A DNA stretch of 64,000 nucleotides from the NCBI GenBank assembly GCA_002314145.1, contig DCCG01000005.1:81670-145669 (forward strand), written 5' to 3'. A model generated the notes under the pieces. That model was not told the origin of the DNA. It did no database searches and saw nothing but the letters and a program-made list of their open reading frames with translations. The first letter of the stretch is position 1. Each line of letters starts with the position of its first letter. Source of the DNA: Thalassolituus sp. UBA1087 (lineage in GTDB: Bacteria > Pseudomonadota > Gammaproteobacteria > Pseudomonadales > Oceanobacteraceae). This document shows positions 51,694 through 61,079 of this stretch, one piece after another. The position numbers were made by a program, and so were the translations under genes.

Positions 51694-51706
51694 AGCATAA
51701 TTGTGG

Positions 51707-52849
51707 TCAGTCGGTCAGAAACAACGCCAGTAATTCGTTCAGATACTGACGCCCCTTTTCACTGGGGTATATGTTTTTATCGACATTCAACAGGCCCATA
51801 TTCTGAGCTTTGGACAGCGTCGGAGAAATAGACTGCAGCGGCAGCCCGGTGTGATCTTCGAAGGTTTCAACACTGATGCCATCGCGCAGACGCAGACCAT
51901 TCATCAGACATTCAAAGCCGATGTCTTCCGGCTCAACGGTTTCTTTGCCCGCCAGCCAGTTTTTTTCTGGATTAAGATAGTCACGCGGCAGCCGGGTTTT
52001 GCGGGTACGGAAAATCACGTGGCTGTCCGGCAGGGTAATTTTGCCATGGGCCCCGGCACCAATCCCCAGATAGTCACCAAAGCGCCAGTAGTTCAGATTA
52101 TGGCGGGATTCCCGCCCTGCTCTGGCGTGGGCTGACACTTCATAATGGCCGAAACCATGTTGCTCCAGCAACGCCAGTCCGGCTTCCTGAATATCCCACA
52201 AGGTATCGTCTTCCGGCAGCTGCGGCGGCCGGGAATAAAACTCGGTGTTGGGTTCTAACGTCAGCTGATACCAGGACAGATGCTGAGGTTCAAAGGCCAG
52301 CGCCTGTTGCAGATCATCCATGGCCTGCTCCGGTGTCTGGCCAGGTAAACCGTGCATCAAATCCAGATTAAAGTTATCAAACCCGGCTTTCTTTGCCATA
52401 CCGATGGCAGTCCGGGCCTGCTCACCGTCATGGATGCGCCCCAGTGCCGTCAGGTGCTGATCATTAAAGCTCTGAATGCCGATACTCAGCCGGTTGATAC
52501 CAAGCTCACGGTAGGCCGCAAACTTCTGGGCCTCAAAAGTACCCGGGTTTGCTTCCAGGGTAATTTCAATATCCCGGGCAAACGCCAGCCGTGTCTGTAA
52601 ACCATGAAACAGGCGTTTATAAGCGTCCGGGGATAACAGGCTTGGGGTACCGCCGCCGATAAAAATACTCTGCAGCTCGCGCCCCTGAGCCCAGGGCAGA
52701 TCCTGATCCAGGTCGGCCAGTAATTGCCCGACGTAGTCTTCTTCCGGCAATTCGGCATCGGCCTGGTGAGAATTAAAATCACAGTAAGGACACTTGCGCA
52801 CGCACCAGGGCACGTGCACATAGAGGCTTAAAGGAGGCAGCTGCAGCAT
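51707..52849 (-). CDS. hemW: Radical SAM haem chaperone HemW
   Basis: This 380-aa protein has the radical-SAM cluster motif C16-x3-C20-x2-C23 (CVRKCPYC), FIGGGTPSLL, TLEANPGTFE and RLSIGIQSF. The HNLNYW motif is the haem-binding signature that separates HemW from the true coproporphyrinogen oxidase HemN. HemW transfers haem to respiratory enzymes. It is at the end of the metX-metW-DUF4426-rdgB-hemW cluster, four bases after rdgB. Confidence 0.95.
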   Translation of the reverse strand: MLQLPPLSLYVHVPWCVRKCPYCDFNSHQADAELPEEDYVGQLLADLDQDLPWAQGRELQSIFIGGGTPSLLSPDAYKRLFHGLQTRLAFARDIEITLEANPGTFEAQKFAAYRELGINRLSIGIQSFNDQHLTALGRIHDGEQARTAIGMAKKAGFDNFNLDLMHGLPGQTPEQAMDDLQQALAFEPQHLSWYQLTLEPNTEFYSRPPQLPEDDTLWDIQEAGLALLEQHGFGHYEVSAHARAGRESRHNLNYWRFGDYLGIGAGAHGKITLPDSHVIFRTRKTRLPRDYLNPEKNWLAGKETVEPEDIGFECLMNGLRLRDGISVETFEDHTGLPLQSISPTLSKAQNMGLLNVDKNIYPSEKGRQYLNELLALFLTD

Positions 52850-52853
52850 AAAA

Positions 52854-53465
52854 TCAGCGACGCCAGTTGGCCAGCAGCTCGGTGATTGCCCGGCCCCGGT
52901 GCGACAGTTCGTTCTTACGCTCTTTCGTCAGACTGGCCGCAGAACATTCCTCAGAGGGGACAAAGAACAAGGGATCGTAACCAAAGCCACCACCGCCTTC
53001 TTCAGACTGCAGAATGCGCCCTTCCCAGCTGCCTTCAAACACCTGTGGCTGCGGATCATCGGCACTGCGCATATAGACCAGAATGCAGCGGAAGCGTGCG
53101 GTACGCAGCTCATCCGGTATGCCCTGCATATAGTGCAGCAGCTTGGCATTGTTGGCCGCATCGCCAACACCAAAGCCGTCATCTTCTTTGGCAAAACGGG
53201 CACTGAACACACCGGGTTCCCCCTGCAGCGCATCCACTTCCAGACCGGAGTCATCGGCCAGCGCCGGCAGGCCGGTCTGTTCACAGGCGTTACGGGCTTT
53301 CAGCAGGGCATTGGCCTCAAAGGTCATGCCGGTTTCTTCGGCTTCCGTAACCTTCAGTTCTTTCTGCGAAATCAGTTCAATACCCTGATCGGCAAAGTGA
53401 GTGGCAAACAGTTGGGAAAACTCCCGCAGCTTACCGGCATTTCCGCTGGCTAATACTAATTTCAT
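52854..53465 (-). CDS. rdgB: XTP/dITP diphosphatase RdgB
   Basis: This 203-aa Ham1-family pyrophosphatase removes non-canonical purine triphosphates (dITP, XTP) from the pool. Signatures are LASGNAGKLREF at the N-terminus, ALADDSGLEVDAL and GGFGYDPLFFVP, then LSHRGRAI near the C-terminus. Length is normal. It is upstream of hemW, as in many gammaproteobacteria. Confidence 0.97.
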   Translation of the reverse strand: MKLVLASGNAGKLREFSQLFATHFADQGIELISQKELKVTEAEETGMTFEANALLKARNACEQTGLPALADDSGLEVDALQGEPGVFSARFAKEDDGFGVGDAANNAKLLHYMQGIPDELRTARFRCILVYMRSADDPQPQVFEGSWEGRILQSEEGGGGFGYDPLFFVPSEECSAASLTKERKNELSHRGRAITELLANWRR

Positions 53466-53551
53466 ACTCAGCTCATCAGTCGGTCAGACCACTTTATAAA
53501 AAGTGCACGGCATCTTTGTTGGTTTTTTAATCACAATGCCGAGGGTCTGTG

Positions 53552-54001
53552 TTAATCGTAAAAGCGCTGATCGAATTTCACATCAAATGTCCGGGATTCA
53601 CCATCCGGTGACACCTGAAGTGTGAATTTGTAGACATCTTCCTGATCAAACCGGAAGGTACTGATGTAATAAATGGCATTCCGTTCTTTTATTTCTTTGA
53701 ATTCCAGTTCTTTCTTCTGGCCAATCATGTTCTGCATCTGACCACGGACGTCACCGGTGAGGGCTTCCGGCACATCCTCATCGGTGGTCGTTTTCATGAT
53801 ACTGATACTCAGGTAGCCCATGGAACGTGAACGCGGAATGCCATAAGCCTCGGCTACCTCAGGTTCAAGAAAGCTGGAGTTGAGCCCCATGTAATGGATC
53901 TCGTAATCGCCGAAGACCTGCTTCTGCTCTCCCCGGTCAGCCACCGCCGGCAGGGAAAAGGCAGAGAGTAAAGCAAACAGACTTATGATCAGGGTTTTCA
54001 T
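53552..54001 (-). CDS. DUF4426 domain-containing periplasmic protein
   Basis: This 149-aa protein has a Sec signal (MKTLIISLFALLSAFSLPA, cut after VADR) and a DUF4426 domain with FGDYEIHYMGLNSSFLEPEVA and FRFDQEDVYKFTLQV. The function is unknown. ATG 54001 follows GAGGAAG; a GTG two codons upstream overlaps the metW stop and is less likely. Its conserved place between metW and rdgB is the best support for the call. Confidence 0.88.
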   Translation of the reverse strand: MKTLIISLFALLSAFSLPAVADRGEQKQVFGDYEIHYMGLNSSFLEPEVAEAYGIPRSRSMGYLSISIMKTTTDEDVPEALTGDVRGQMQNMIGQKKELEFKEIKERNAIYYISTFRFDQEDVYKFTLQVSPDGESRTFDVKFDQRFYD

Positions 54002-54003
54002 CG

Positions 54004-54606
54004 TCACTTCCTCTTAATGTGATACACAGCGATTTCTCCCAGCATGGACGGCCACAGACGAATCGTCCAGTGTTCTTTGTGCTCTCCGTCCACCACGGTT
54101 TTGTTGACGATCTGAATGCCTTTTTCACGGCACAGAATTTCAAAATCCAGAAAGGTGCACAGGTGAATGTTGGGCGTATCGTACCAGTTATAAGGCAGCG
54201 TCTCCGACATCGGCATACGGCCTTTCAGTAACAGATAGAAACGGGTACGCCAGTACCCGAAGTTAGGAAAAGTAACGATGGCTTCATCGCCGATGCGCAG
54301 CATTTCATCCAGCAGCAAATCCGGACGATCCACCGCCTGCAGTGCCTGGGTCATAATCACGGTATCAATGCTGTGATCGGTGAAATTATTCAGCCCCTGG
54401 TTGAGGTCCTGCTCCACCACGTTGACGCCATTGGCAATGCAGGCGGTGATTTTTTCCGGGCTGATTTCCAGCCCGTAACCACGGACGTTTTTGGCTTCGC
54501 GCAGATACTTCAGCAAGACTCCTTCGCCACAGCCAAGATCCAGTACCTGACTGTCAGGCTTAACCCATTGCTGAATAATGTTCAGGTCTTCACGCAATGC
54601 GTTCAT
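54004..54606 (-). CDS. metW: MetW methyltransferase-like protein
   Basis: This 200-aa class-I methyltransferase-fold protein has VLDLGCGEGVLLKYL as SAM-binding motif and YNWYDTPNIHLCTFLDFE, which is typical of MetW. MetW pairs with MetX in homoserine acylation in many proteobacteria. The start overlaps the metX stop by four bases, so expression is coupled. Confidence 0.95.
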   Translation of the reverse strand: MNALREDLNIIQQWVKPDSQVLDLGCGEGVLLKYLREAKNVRGYGLEISPEKITACIANGVNVVEQDLNQGLNNFTDHSIDTVIMTQALQAVDRPDLLLDEMLRIGDEAIVTFPNFGYWRTRFYLLLKGRMPMSETLPYNWYDTPNIHLCTFLDFEILCREKGIQIVNKTVVDGEHKEHWTIRLWPSMLGEIAVYHIKRK

Positions 54607-55760
54607 GCCACATCCTCCCCGAGTTCCCGGGCGATCCGTTGCATATAGGCTCCGAACACTGCCATGTAACGCGGGATAGGTAACAGAAACGCATCGTGAC
54701 CGCTTTCAGATTCAATGCAGGCGTAACTCACGTCTTTATCAACCTGAACTAATGCGTTGACGATTTCTTCGGACCGCGCCGGCGAAAAACGCCAGTCGGT
54801 GGTGAAAGACACCACCAGAAAACGGCACAGAGTCTGCGCCAGACATTTCACCAGATCGTTATCGTAGTCTCCGGCCGGATCAAAATAATCCAGTGCTTTG
54901 GTCATCAGCATATAAGTGTTGGCATCAAACCGTGTGCTGAATTTTTCACCCTGATAATGCAGATAACTTTCGACCTGAAATTCCGGCGCAAAACTGTAAT
55001 TCAGTTTGCCTTCTTTCAGTTCCCGGCCAAATTTCTGCCGCATGGCATCATCGGATAGATAAGTCAGATGACCAAGCATGCGCGCCTGCATCAGACCGGT
55101 TTTGGGAATCGTGCCATGCTCCAGATAGTGGCCATTGTGGAAGTCCGGGTCTTTGGCGATTGCCTGCCGTGCGACCTCATTAAAGGCGATATTCTGCGCT
55201 GACAGTTTGGGGGCCGAGGCAATAATCACGGCGTTACGGATACGCTGCGGGTACTGAATGGACCAGCGCAGAACCTGCATACCACCGAGTGAACCACCGA
55301 TCACCGCGGCCCACTGTTCTATGCCCAGCCGGTCGGCCAGACGCGCCTGGCTGTGTACCCAGTCGCGCACGGCAACGATGGGGAAATCCGGCCCGTATTC
55401 TTTGCCCGTTTCCGGATTGATACTGGTCGGGCCGGTGGAACCGGAACAGCCGCCGAGGTTATTCAGCGCAACCACAAAAAAGTGATTGGTATCGATGGGT
55501 TTACCCGGTCCGATGGCACTGTCCCACCAGCCAGGCTTGGCATCATCCATGGAATGATAACCGGCGGCGTGATGATCGCCACTCAACGCATGGCAAATGA
55601 GTACGGCATTGGACTTATCCGCATTCAGTTCTCCATAGGTTTCTATCATCAGATCGTACTGCGGCAGAACACGGCCGCTGCGCAATGTCAGGGGCTCATC
55701 AAAATGCAGTAGCTGAGGGCTGACCAGACCGACGGAGTCGTCGGCAATTACTTCCGGCAT
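54603..55760 (-). CDS. metX: Homoserine O-acyltransferase MetX
   Basis: This 385-aa alpha/beta-hydrolase-fold enzyme activates homoserine for methionine synthesis. The nucleophile elbow is GGSLGGMQVLRW; NNLGGCSGSTGPTSINP and ESGHDAFLLP carry the other conserved parts, including the catalytic His. The acyl donor could be succinyl-CoA or acetyl-CoA; MetW-associated MetX in this class often prefers succinyl-CoA. The ribosome-binding site is weak. Confidence 0.95.
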   Translation of the reverse strand: MPEVIADDSVGLVSPQLLHFDEPLTLRSGRVLPQYDLMIETYGELNADKSNAVLICHALSGDHHAAGYHSMDDAKPGWWDSAIGPGKPIDTNHFFVVALNNLGGCSGSTGPTSINPETGKEYGPDFPIVAVRDWVHSQARLADRLGIEQWAAVIGGSLGGMQVLRWSIQYPQRIRNAVIIASAPKLSAQNIAFNEVARQAIAKDPDFHNGHYLEHGTIPKTGLMQARMLGHLTYLSDDAMRQKFGRELKEGKLNYSFAPEFQVESYLHYQGEKFSTRFDANTYMLMTKALDYFDPAGDYDNDLVKCLAQTLCRFLVVSFTTDWRFSPARSEEIVNALVQVDKDVSYACIESESGHDAFLLPIPRYMAVFGAYMQRIARELGEDVA

Positions 55761-56063
55761 GCGTTTACTTATCCAGTTTTGGCCGCCACAGGCTGGCCTG
55801 AAAAATCACGATTATGGCACTGATTTTATCAGGCTTGAGAACAGATAACACCAAGCCACTCAGCGGCGGCCGTCCCCTGCCCGGCGCCGGGGCCCATGAT
55901 CAGCCCATCACCAGACCACAGGTCAGAGCTGTCATTTCTTTGTAATAACCCGGAAATGACCAATATGCAGACTGTTCTTATCAGGCCGCCGGGTATAGTC
56001 TGGCTGACAATACACCGGACCCGCGCCAGTGTTTATCTGAGGATTTGCCGATACGGCCTGACT
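55761..56063. other. Divergent intergenic region between metX and the PAS/HK-like gene
   Basis: No gene was assigned. The plus-strand frame is open from 55896, but its residues before 56064 are not domain-like. No SAM riboswitch or terminator was recognised by eye. Confidence 0.4.
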
Positions 56064-57251
56064 ATGAGCAGTAACGACAGGGACAGCCAACCACCACCTG
56101 AGCCTGGTACCCACGACGCTGGCGCGTTGCAGACCAGAGTCATGAAACAGGTGTGGAATCATTCCCGCGATAATATGTTTCTTATCCGTGCGGAGAAAAA
56201 TGAGTTCTACATGGTGGACGCCAATATGGCAGAACGCACCAGCTTCGAACTGGTCACGCCAATGCCCAGAAACCAGCCGCTGAGCGAGTTTCTGCCTGGC
56301 CGCGTGTACCACAATGTGGCGGCCCATTATCGCCGCTGTATCGCGCTGAAAGACACCATTCACTATGAAGAACAGGAAGACATCACCAGCCATGACGGCA
56401 CTGTCCGTTACTGGAGCACCAGCCTGTCACCTGTGCTGTCGGCGGATGGTGACGTTGAATACCTGTTCGGTATATCGCGGGATATCACCGGCCTGAGACT
56501 GGCACGCGAACAGGCGGAGAAAGCCCGGGAAACCAAAAGCGCGTTGATTACCGGTATCAGTCGTCAGATGGCCCGGCCGCTGAGCAGTATTGAAGAATCG
56601 GTTCAGCAGTTAGCGCAATGTCAGGATCCGGAGCAGCATTCCCGTTTGCTGGCAGACATTGATGGTGCCGTGCGTTTTCTGCGTCATCAGGCGGATGATC
56701 TGCGCGATTACGCTGAACTCGATCAGGGCCTGCAGCTTCACAGTGAGCCTTTTTCTGTACGCGATGTGTGTCAGCAGACCAGAGACCTGCTGTACGATGA
56801 ACTGCAGCGCCGGCAGCTGACTTTCCGTACGGATATTGACGCTGCCATTCCGCCACTGGTTTGTGGTGACGGACCCCGCCTGCAACAGCTGTTGCTCAAC
56901 CTGACTGTGAACGCCATCCGCTTCACCCAGCACGGCGGTATTATCCTGTCGGCGACGGTCGACCAGCGACGCGGGCCGGACCACCAGCTGCGTTTCGCCA
57001 TCACCGGCACAGGTGATGGCATCCATCACGAAGACCTGCCACAGCTGTTTCGCCCATTCAGCAGAATCCGCGCGGCCAGCGCAGCAGACAACGACAGTAC
57101 AGTGCAGGGGACAGCGCAGGACACCGGGCTGGGCCTCGCCATCTGTCAGGATCTGGTGAACGCCAAACACGGGAACATCCGTGTCTCCAGCGAGCCCGGC
57201 AAAGGGGCAGTATTTGAGGTGCTGCTATCTTACCCGGCGCACTTCAGCTGA
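56064..57251 (+). CDS. PAS-domain histidine-kinase-like protein without phosphoacceptor His
   Basis: This 395-aa cytoplasmic protein has a PAS/PAC domain (about 28-145, ending LFGISRDITGLRLAREQ), a dimerisation region (about 155-225) and a HATPase domain (about 265-390). The H box reads GISRQMARPL, with Arg167 in place of the phosphoacceptor His of SHEIRTPL. The ATP-site G1 box reads ITGTGDGI, with Gly315 in place of the conserved Asp. The N-box Asn283 and the G2 box DTGLGLAI remain. It therefore looks like a pseudokinase or a regulator by binding. ATG 56064 has a poor ribosome-binding site; longer starts are possible. No response regulator is adjacent. Confidence 0.85.
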   Translation: MSSNDRDSQPPPEPGTHDAGALQTRVMKQVWNHSRDNMFLIRAEKNEFYMVDANMAERTSFELVTPMPRNQPLSEFLPGRVYHNVAAHYRRCIALKDTIHYEEQEDITSHDGTVRYWSTSLSPVLSADGDVEYLFGISRDITGLRLAREQAEKARETKSALITGISRQMARPLSSIEESVQQLAQCQDPEQHSRLLADIDGAVRFLRHQADDLRDYAELDQGLQLHSEPFSVRDVCQQTRDLLYDELQRRQLTFRTDIDAAIPPLVCGDGPRLQQLLLNLTVNAIRFTQHGGIILSATVDQRRGPDHQLRFAITGTGDGIHHEDLPQLFRPFSRIRAASAADNDSTVQGTAQDTGLGLAICQDLVNAKHGNIRVSSEPGKGAVFEVLLSYPAHFS

Positions 57252-57280
57252 TCTCAGCGGCGGTCATAAACAACCAGGTA

Positions 57281-57318
57281 AAAAAAACAAACGCCTGCGG
57301 TTGCAGGCGCTGTTTTCA
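57281..57318. terminator. Bidirectional terminator between the PAS/HK-like gene and phaZ
   Basis: CGCCTGC / GCAGGCG with a GGTT loop is preceded by an A-rich tract (T run on the minus strand) and followed by CTGTTTT. It can serve both convergent genes. End positions are approximate. Confidence 0.75.
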
Positions 57319-57354
57319 TGATTATTGGCATGATGACAGAGCGACAGCGGGAGT

Positions 57355-58581
57355 TCAGCTGCCGCTGTGTTTGCGCATAAAGTCTTTCACTTTCGGGGCA
57401 ATACTTTCGCGGAAACGGCGGCCATTAAAAATACCATAATGGCCGACGCCTTCTTCTTCGATATGCATTTTTTTGCTTTTGGGAATACTGCTGCACAGTT
57501 CCAGCGAGCAGGCTGTTTGTCCGCGGCCGGTAATATCATCCATTTCGCCTTCGACAGTCAGCAACGCCATGTCTTTAATATTTTTGAGGTTAATTTTTTC
57601 ACCCCGGAATTCCAGTTCTCCCCGCGGCAGCTGGTATTCCAGAAACACCCGGCGGATCGTATCCAGATAATAAGGTGCCGGCATATCCATAACGGCAAGA
57701 TATTCATTGTAAAACTGGCGATGTGCTTCGGCGCTGTCACCGTCGCCCTTAATAAGATCATTAAAAAACTTAAAATGTTTGCTGATGTGCGAATCCATAT
57801 TCATCGACATAAAACCGGACAACTGCACAAAGCCGGGATACACCAGCTGACCACGCCCTTTGAACCCCGGCGGCACCCGCATAATGACGTTTTCTTCAAA
57901 CCACTGCAGATCTTTGCCGGAGGCGTAGTCATTCACTTCCGTCGGCGAAATTCGCACATCCACCGGGCCGCCCATCAGGGTCATACTCCGGGGCAGATTC
58001 GGGTTGGCATGCTTCGACATATAGGCCGCTGCCGCCAGCGCCGGCACACAGGGCTGACATACCGCCAGCACATGGGTATCCGGCCCCAGCCAGCCCATAA
58101 AATCAATCAGGTACTCGATATAATCATCAAAGCGGAAGACACCATCCCCCATGGGGACATCGCGGGCGTTCTTCCACTCAGTGATGTATACCTCATGGTC
58201 GCGCATAAACTCCCGCACCGTGCCGCGTAACAGAGTCGCAAAGTGCCCGGAGAGCGGGGCAACAATCAGAACTTTCGGCTGTTTGAGACCGCGTGTGCGG
58301 CGGCGGAAATGCAGCAGATCACAGTAGGGCTTGGTCATGACATGGTCATAGCTGATCGCGACGGTGCGTCCGTCCACGTCGGTGGTGTCGAGATCCCACT
58401 CCGGTTGCTCATAGAAATCCGTCAGCCGCTCGGTGAGCTCCATGGAGGCGCGGAAAGTGCGGAAAGCCCAGCTGCTGTTCAGTGGATTCCAGGGTTGGTA
58501 GCACATCTGCCGGGCCTGGCGCGCCATCACGTGCACCGGGCGCATGGCTTCCATAATCTGAGCGTTGATTTTATACAGCAT
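57355..58581 (-). CDS. phaZ: Intracellular polyhydroxyalkanoate depolymerase
   Basis: This 408-aa alpha/beta-hydrolase-fold protein is an intracellular PHB depolymerase (PhaZ1-type). The lipase-box-like VCQPCVPALAA carries Cys as probable nucleophile instead of Ser, as in this family. LIVAPLSGHFATLLRGTV, YITEWKNARDVP and VGHYGIFNGRRF give further family blocks, the last one with the catalytic His. It mobilises stored polyester. ATG 58581 has GGGAGA upstream; the longer frame from 58653 starts inside the upstream region. Confidence 0.94.
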   Translation of the reverse strand: MLYKINAQIMEAMRPVHVMARQARQMCYQPWNPLNSSWAFRTFRASMELTERLTDFYEQPEWDLDTTDVDGRTVAISYDHVMTKPYCDLLHFRRRTRGLKQPKVLIVAPLSGHFATLLRGTVREFMRDHEVYITEWKNARDVPMGDGVFRFDDYIEYLIDFMGWLGPDTHVLAVCQPCVPALAAAAYMSKHANPNLPRSMTLMGGPVDVRISPTEVNDYASGKDLQWFEENVIMRVPPGFKGRGQLVYPGFVQLSGFMSMNMDSHISKHFKFFNDLIKGDGDSAEAHRQFYNEYLAVMDMPAPYYLDTIRRVFLEYQLPRGELEFRGEKINLKNIKDMALLTVEGEMDDITGRGQTACSLELCSSIPKSKKMHIEEEGVGHYGIFNGRRFRESIAPKVKDFMRKHSGS

Positions 58582-58914
58582 CCTCTGTCTCCCTGTCTTC
58601 TGACGAGGTCTGATTACCCGGCCGCAGTCAGCCGGCCAGAAAAACGATGACACAACGGAGTCAGCCTATCAGAAGGATTGCCGCTGTGCGCATTTCTCGC
58701 CATCGCATTGTCAGCTTGGGAAGTCATGATTCCACTATTGGCCTGACAGAACACCAAACCAATGTCACTTCCGGCCCTTTATTCTGAGTTGAACCGGGTT
58801 CAGTATGATGACTTCCTTTATCAGCCTAGTACGTATTGAGTGACAGCCTGATGAAGTTGCCACTAAAACAACAATAACAACCCGATTCAATAATGCGAGT
58901 CGCGGAGAAGCGCT
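58582..58914. other. Divergent intergenic region between phaZ and the Mpo1-like gene
   Basis: No gene was seen. A perfect palindrome, TGAACCGGGTTCA (58790-58802), is the only clear structure and could be an operator. No known regulator was matched. Confidence 0.5.
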
Positions 58915-59268
58915 ATGGCCCATAATCCCCGGACACCGGCACAGCAACCGTTCAACAGCTTTACCGAATTTTATCCTTATTATCTCAGTGAACATGGCAG
59001 CCCTGTGTGCCGTGCGCTGCACTATGTTGGCAGTCTGAGCGCGCTGAGCATCGTTATTTATGCTCTGGCCAGCGGTCATTACCTGTTGCTTGCGGTGGCA
59101 TTGATCGCCGGTTATGGCCCGGCCTGGATTGGCCACTTCTTTTTTGAGCACAACAAACCAGCCACCTTTAAATACCCGTTATGGAGCTTTATGGGCGACT
59201 GGGTCATGTTATGGGATTTCCTGCGCGGCCGGCTGAAAGCAAAAATGCCGGGGCATGTCAGGCAATAA
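58915..59268 (+). CDS. Mpo1-like (DUF962) membrane protein
   Basis: This 117-aa protein has two to three hydrophobic segments. It shows the DUF962 histidine pattern: FYPYYLSEHGSPVCRALHYVG, then GPAWIGHFFFEHNKPATF and SFMGDWVMLWDF. In yeast, Mpo1 is a dioxygenase in alpha-oxidation of 2-hydroxy fatty acids and uses such His clusters with Fe. A related lipid role here is plausible, because an acyl-CoA ligase follows 113 bases later on the same strand. The ribosome-binding site is GGAG about eight bases upstream of ATG. Confidence 0.9.
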   Translation: MAHNPRTPAQQPFNSFTEFYPYYLSEHGSPVCRALHYVGSLSALSIVIYALASGHYLLLAVALIAGYGPAWIGHFFFEHNKPATFKYPLWSFMGDWVMLWDFLRGRLKAKMPGHVRQ

Positions 59269-59381
59269 GTAGATGACCGTACGTATTTAGACCTAAGTCG
59301 GATACACGGAACAATCCATCAGGCTTCTAATGCCCTGCATAACCTCTGGCCCAAATTGCCATATAACAATACGAGGGCGCT

Positions 59382-61007
59382 ATGCAGCACTACAATATCT
59401 ACGACATGGGGCTGGATGCCAATCCAGCCAACTTCGCCACCCTATCGCCGGTCAGCTATCTGCAGCGTGCCGCGTTCGTATACCCGGACCGCGTCGCTCA
59501 GGTGCACCAGGACACCCGCTATACCTGGGCTGAAACCTACGAGCGCTGTCTGCGCCTGGCCAGTGCGCTGGACAACATGGGAATTCAGAAAGGCGAAACC
59601 GTTTCTTTTCTGTGCGCCAATATTCCACCCATGTTTGAAGCGCATTTCGGTGTTCCCATGACGGGTGCGGTGCTGAATGCCATTAACACCCGGCTGGATG
59701 CGGAAGCCATTGCCTTTATCCTGCAGCACGCGGAAACCAAGATTCTGTTTGTTGACCGCGAATTCGGTCCGGTGGCGAAAAAAGCACTGGCGATGCTGCC
59801 CAATAAACCGACCCTGATCGGCATTGATGATCCTTATTTCAGCGACGGCGATCTGCTTGGCCAGCAGACGTATGAAGAGCTGCTAAGCCAGGCGTCTGCC
59901 GATTATGACTGGCAACTGCCGGACAACGAGTGGGATGCCATCACCCTGAACTATACCTCCGGCACCACAGGTAACCCGAAAGGTGTCGTATACCATCACC
60001 GCGGTGCCTACCTGAATGCGGCCAACAATATTGTCTCCTGGGATATGGGCAAGCATCCGGTGTATCTGTGGGTTCTGCCGCTGTTTCACTGCAATGGCTG
60101 GTGTTTCCCCTGGACCATTGCGGCGGCAGCCGGGGTCAGTGTATCCCTGCGCCATGTGCGTGCCGATGCCATTTACGATGCCATCAAATCAGAAAAAGTC
60201 AGCCACTTCTGCGGTGCGCCCATTGTGCTGAATATGCTGAACAATGCGCCGGCTGAAATGAAATCCGGCATCGATCATGAAGTGAATGCCATGGTGGCCG
60301 GGGCAGCGCCACCGGCGGCAGTGATCGAAGGCATGGAACGCATGGGTTTTAACGTCACCCATGTGTATGGTCTGACGGAAACTTACGGACCCTGCATCCT
60401 GTGTGAATGGAAAGACGAGTGGGCGGATAAAGATTTCAGTGAAAAAGCGGCCCTCAAAGCCCGCCAGGGTGTGAAGTCGCCGATGCAGGAAGACCTGATG
60501 GTGGCCAGCCCGGATGATCTGCAGCCAGTCCCCCGTGATGGTGAAACTATCGGCGAAATTTTTATCCGCGGTAACATCGTGATGAAAGGGTATCTGAAAA
60601 ACCCGCGCGCCAGTGAAGAAGCTTTCAGTGGTGACTGGTTCCACACCGGTGACCTGGCGGTCTGGCACGAGGATGGCTATATCGAAATTAAAGACCGCTC
60701 GAAAGATATTATTATTTCCGGCGGTGAAAATATTTCCTCCATCGAAGTGGAAGATATTCTGTACCGTCATCCGGATGTGGAAGAAGCCGCGGTCGTCGCC
60801 CGCCCGGATGATAAATGGGGCGAAACCCCCTGCGCCTTTATCAAACTGAAAGAGGGTGCCAATACGCTGGAAGAGGAAATTATTGAATTCTGCCGTAACA
60901 ACATGGCGCACTTTAAAATTCCGCGCCATATTGTGTTTGGTGAATTACCGAAAACCTCCACCGGTAAAATTCAGAAGTTTGTGCTGCGCCAGCAGGCGAA
61001 AGAATAA
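59382..61007 (+). CDS. AMP-forming acyl-CoA synthetase
   Basis: This 541-aa adenylate-forming enzyme has YTSGTTGNPKGVVYHHRG (P-loop-like), GLTETYGPC, WFHTGDLAVWHEDGYIEIKD (hinge) and the catalytic Lys in TSTGKIQKFVLR. It resembles the short/medium-chain or methylmercaptopropionate-type (DmdB-like) ligases more than the AlkK-like enzyme at 39.1 kb, and the two are not recent duplicates. Substrate unknown. GAGGG precedes ATG 59382. It may be co-transcribed with the Mpo1-like gene. Confidence 0.9.
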   Translation: MQHYNIYDMGLDANPANFATLSPVSYLQRAAFVYPDRVAQVHQDTRYTWAETYERCLRLASALDNMGIQKGETVSFLCANIPPMFEAHFGVPMTGAVLNAINTRLDAEAIAFILQHAETKILFVDREFGPVAKKALAMLPNKPTLIGIDDPYFSDGDLLGQQTYEELLSQASADYDWQLPDNEWDAITLNYTSGTTGNPKGVVYHHRGAYLNAANNIVSWDMGKHPVYLWVLPLFHCNGWCFPWTIAAAAGVSVSLRHVRADAIYDAIKSEKVSHFCGAPIVLNMLNNAPAEMKSGIDHEVNAMVAGAAPPAAVIEGMERMGFNVTHVYGLTETYGPCILCEWKDEWADKDFSEKAALKARQGVKSPMQEDLMVASPDDLQPVPRDGETIGEIFIRGNIVMKGYLKNPRASEEAFSGDWFHTGDLAVWHEDGYIEIKDRSKDIIISGGENISSIEVEDILYRHPDVEEAAVVARPDDKWGETPCAFIKLKEGANTLEEEIIEFCRNNMAHFKIPRHIVFGELPKTSTGKIQKFVLRQQAKE

Positions 61008-61024
61008 ACACTTTGCGCTGCTGT

Positions 61025-61062
61025 AAAAAAGCCGCTGTATGAAACCATGCAGCGGCTTTTTT
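61025..61062. terminator. Bidirectional terminator between convergent acyl-CoA synthetase and chemoreceptor genes
   Basis: AAAAAAGCCGCTG / CAGCGGCTTTTTT forms a strong stem with A and T runs. It lies 17 bases after the synthetase stop and just past the end of the chemoreceptor gene. Confidence 0.92.
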
Positions 61063-61079
61063 ATTTCTCTCCGCACGGT

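Noticed and set aside
55761..56063. SAM riboswitch upstream of metX
   Set aside because: No recognisable SAM-I or SAM-II core or terminator hairpin before the start codon.
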